Origin: Paludibacter jiangxiensis
GTDB lineage: Bacteria; Bacteroidota; Bacteroidia; Bacteroidales; Paludibacteraceae
Length of the DNA: 64,000 bases
Direction of reading: 5' to 3'
Assembly: GCF_001618385.1 (NCBI RefSeq)
Contig: NZ_BDCR01000001.1
Span: 1,178,001 to 1,242,000 of the forward strand
In this document: positions 62,126-64,000 of the stretch, in pieces
How positions within the stretch are numbered: the first letter of the stretch is position 1
Layout: each line of letters begins with the position of its first letter
Made by a program: the position numbers and the translations under genes
Notes under the pieces: model-generated
Databases searched by the model: none
Told to the model about the DNA's origin: nothing
What the model saw: the letters and a program-made list of their open reading frames with translations, nothing else

Positions 62126-63262
62126 ATGAACAAGTACTTTTTCCCCATCACCCGAAGCAATATTTTCTTGTTTCTTGCCTTGTGGTTAATGCTGGCCTTT
62201 CCGCTTGGATTGTATACTTTACTGGTCGGCCCGTCTAAATGGTTGGCGGCGGCAGCTCTGCAACATAACTGGTCGGATTCTCTTTCCAACGGACTTCAGA
62301 AAGGAGCCATCCTTCTCTGGATTGTTGTTTCGTTCGTACTGGCCGTGCTAACAATCAGGTTATTCCTGAAGCTTAAAATAATTTCCCGTTCGGTGCTTTT
62401 TTCTTTGCTCTTTCTGATTTTTGGTGTCTCCGTCTACTTGTTTGCCTTTCATCCGGAGATCTATATCAAATGGTCGGGTGCAGCTATGGTGAGCGAGAGT
62501 CAGAAAACCACAGGAGCTGCCGGCAATGAAATAGAGTTCACTATCGGCTCTTATCCGGATGCTGATAAAATTGTTCAGCTGAAAAAAGAAGGATATACGG
62601 CCATTATCACATTGATGAGTGAGTTGGTGGTGCCGGCAGAACCGAAACTGCTGCACGAAGAGGGAGAGCATACCGCTAAAGCGGGCATGCAGTTGATCCA
62701 TATCCCCATGTTGCCTTGGGTATCAAACAATGAAAAAGCGTTGGAACAGATTCGTCAACTGGTTAAAACCGGGCATGGTAAATATTATGTACACTGTTAC
62801 CTTGGCCGGGATCGGGTCAATGTTTTTAGAAAGATGATTGCCGATAGTGCGCCAAAAATGAAGCTGCAGGCCAATACTTCCACACGCAAAATAGAAGAAT
62901 TAACCCGGTTTGAAAGAGGTAACTATTATCGGATTAACGAAAAGATATACCTTACTCCATTTCCAACCGATGATGAGTTTTTGGGATATATTGTGAACGG
63001 CAATTTCAAGTCGGTTGTTTGTCTGTTGGACGAAAATGACCCTGAAGATAAACCATGGGTTGAGCGGGAAAAGAAAATTCTGAAGACATACAACGTCTCC
63101 TTTGTCAACATACCGTACAAGAACGCTGCAGATACTAAAGCTCTCAGGAAACTGATCGATAGCATTCCGCACATCGCATCGCCGATGATAATACATGCAT
63201 TCAAGTCCGACAGTCAGTCTATTGCCCGAATTAAGAAAGAACTGAATAATCTGAAGATATAA
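62126..63262 (+). CDS. Membrane protein with tandem tyrosine-phosphatase-like domains, the second catalytically dead
   Basis: A 378-residue protein. Three hydrophobic segments lie at about residues 12-34, 62-83 and 89-109. Residues of about 135-245 form a dual-specificity-phosphatase-like domain with the HCx5R loop VHCYLGRDR (His223, Cys224, Arg230). Residues of about 265-375 repeat the same layout (KIYLTPFPTDDEFLGYI..., then FVNIPYKNAADTKALRKLI), but the loop reads IHAFKSDSQ: Cys is Ala358 and Arg is Gln364. Substrates may be phosphoproteins, lipids or polyprenyl phosphates; nothing in the sequence decides. It has its own promoter and is convergent with a GT2 glycosyltransferase gene. The soluble part may face either side of the membrane. 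Confidence 0.8.
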   Translation: MNKYFFPITRSNIFLFLALWLMLAFPLGLYTLLVGPSKWLAAAALQHNWSDSLSNGLQKGAILLWIVVSFVLAVLTIRLFLKLKIISRSVLFSLLFLIFGVSVYLFAFHPEIYIKWSGAAMVSESQKTTGAAGNEIEFTIGSYPDADKIVQLKKEGYTAIITLMSELVVPAEPKLLHEEGEHTAKAGMQLIHIPMLPWVSNNEKALEQIRQLVKTGHGKYYVHCYLGRDRVNVFRKMIADSAPKMKLQANTSTRKIEELTRFERGNYYRINEKIYLTPFPTDDEFLGYIVNGNFKSVVCLLDENDPEDKPWVEREKKILKTYNVSFVNIPYKNAADTKALRKLIDSIPHIASPMIIHAFKSDSQSIARIKKELNNLKI

Positions 63263-63292
63263 AAAGACAGGGTTGGTGCCCTAAAAAAATAT

Positions 63293-63338
63293 GAGCCTGT
63301 TTTGTCTCTGGTTTGACTTCCGGAGATAAAACAGGCTC
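63293..63338. terminator. Bidirectional terminator between the phosphatase and glycosyltransferase genes
   Basis: Arms of 19 bases, 63293-63311 (GAGCCTGTTTTGTCTCTGG) and 63320-63338, pair at all but two positions over an 8-base loop. On the minus strand the stem is followed by ATATTTTTTTA, a good T-run, so it mainly ends the leftward glycosyltransferase transcript. Confidence 0.85.
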
Positions 63339-63409
63339 TGTTGTACAAAGTGGGATCAGCTCTTCAGGTCATTTGCCACAAAATGAAATCGCAATTGTGA
63401 GGCAAAATA

Positions 63410-64000
63410 TTATTGTTTAGAATTGAATCCCTTTCTGGTTTGTTGTCCCCATCCTTTATCTCCTTTAAAGAAAGAAATATTGCCTTTGATGGCAAAAAAC
63501 ACATTCAACGGGTGGTAGATGAGTGGTTCGATAAACGGAATGACAAATAGTTTTCGCAAATGTTCGAACCGATGATACCGATGGAATGTAAACTCATCGA
63601 AAAGTACGGCATAGAAAGAAAACGAAACGGAGAACAGATATACGAATACCAGCATGAATATAAATATCGGCCAATTTATCATGCCCACAGCAATAAGATA
63701 TACAAGAAGTAAATATCCGAAAGCTTCGAGCAACGGAGCCATCCATTCAAAAAAGAACCAGAAAGGATAACCCAACAACCCCATTTTTCCATATTTGGGA
63801 TTAAAGAATAACTTACGGTGCATAAGTAACGTGTCCATATTGCCTCGTGTCCAACGATTACGCTGGCGGGACAGCGCGCTGATGGAAGTAGGAACTTCTG
63901 TCCAGCAAAGCGGATCCGGAATGTATTCAACGCGATGCTTGACTTTTTGTTCGTATAAGAACCGGCGCATGCGTACTACCAGTTCCATATCCTCGCCAAC
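63410..64000 (-). CDS. Processive family 2 glycosyltransferase, C-terminal part (5' end off the right edge)
   Basis: The frame is open from the right edge to the stop at 63410, giving 196 residues of the C-terminal half of a membrane GT2 enzyme. It begins GEDMELVVRMRRFL, containing the catalytic-base ED motif, and continues to the QRNRWTRG motif (QxxRW) that marks processive synthases of the cellulose, hyaluronan or poly-N-acetylglucosamine type. Three to four membrane helices follow (WFFFEWMAPLLEAFGYLLLVYLI, then FIFMLVFVYLFSVSFSFYAVLF). An ATG at 63988 exists but falls inside the catalytic domain and is not a start. The product is unknown. The gene converges with the phosphatase-like gene. 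Confidence 0.88.
   Translation of the reverse strand, partial: VGEDMELVVRMRRFLYEQKVKHRVEYIPDPLCWTEVPTSISALSRQRNRWTRGNMDTLLMHRKLFFNPKYGKMGLLGYPFWFFFEWMAPLLEAFGYLLLVYLIAVGMINWPIFIFMLVFVYLFSVSFSFYAVLFDEFTFHRYHRFEHLRKLFVIPFIEPLIYHPLNVFFAIKGNISFFKGDKGWGQQTRKGFNSKQ

Noticed and set aside
1-64000. Search for tRNA, rRNA, CRISPR arrays, insertion sequences, integrases and phage genes
   Set aside because: No cloverleaf-like sequence, spaced identical repeats, transposase or integrase motif was seen in any gap or frame.

Overview
The window reads as a chromosomal segment of a Bacteroidota bacterium, most likely order Bacteroidales. Grounds: two SusC/SusD pairs, a gldH lipoprotein gene next to a PSP1-domain gene and holB, a DUF3276 (PUR-like) gene, a DUF1599-DoxX-tpiA cluster, lipoprotein signals typical of the phylum, several promoters of the TTTG / TAnnTTTG type, and few recognisable Shine-Dalgarno sites. 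A genus cannot be fixed from the sequence alone; a Paludibacter- or Dysgonomonas-like anaerobe is only a guess.

Region 1 (1-7.3 kb, all minus strand) is a surface-polysaccharide sugar-nucleotide region: a truncated Wzx-type flippase, rfbB, rfbC and rfbA (dTDP-6-deoxyhexose synthesis, with no rfbD in view), a 1-kb spacer rich in inverted repeats, then fcl and gmd (GDP-L-fucose synthesis) separated by a large nested palindrome.

Region 2 (7.4-19.8 kb) is ordinary housekeeping: proC, gldH, a PSP1 protein, holB, a threonine aldolase, DUF3276, a universal stress protein, a UvrD/PcrA helicase, a TfoX-C protein, tpiA, a DoxX/thioredoxin-like membrane protein and a DUF1599 protein.

Region 3 (20.6-51.7 kb, all plus strand) is a large polysaccharide-utilisation locus. 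A SusC/SusD importer is followed by a terminator, then a PL22 oligogalacturonate lyase, a serine-type sulfatase with its radical-SAM maturase, three GH2 enzymes, a DUF362 membrane protein, a GH29 fucosidase fused to a beta-propeller, a GH95 enzyme, a GH28 polygalacturonase, L-rhamnose mutarotase, a GDSL/SASA esterase and a PL11 rhamnogalacturonan lyase. Together these point to a pectin of rhamnogalacturonan type that carries L-fucose (or L-galactose), beta-galactose, acetyl and probably sulfate groups. A fragment of a lost GH2 paralogue sits behind the GH95 gene. No dedicated regulator is in view.

Region 4 (51.7-60.5 kb) holds a secreted TonB-C-domain protein and a second, enzyme-poor SusC/SusD operon whose accessory genes are an HExxH lipoprotein and a DUF4302 lipoprotein. 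This looks like an importer for a peptide or protein-derived ligand and is the least described system in the window.

Region 5 (60.5-64 kb) contains an aspartate aminotransferase, a membrane protein with one intact and one catalytically dead tyrosine-phosphatase-like domain, and the C-terminal end of a processive GT2 glycosyltransferase running off the right edge. No tRNA, rRNA, CRISPR array, insertion sequence or prophage gene was seen.
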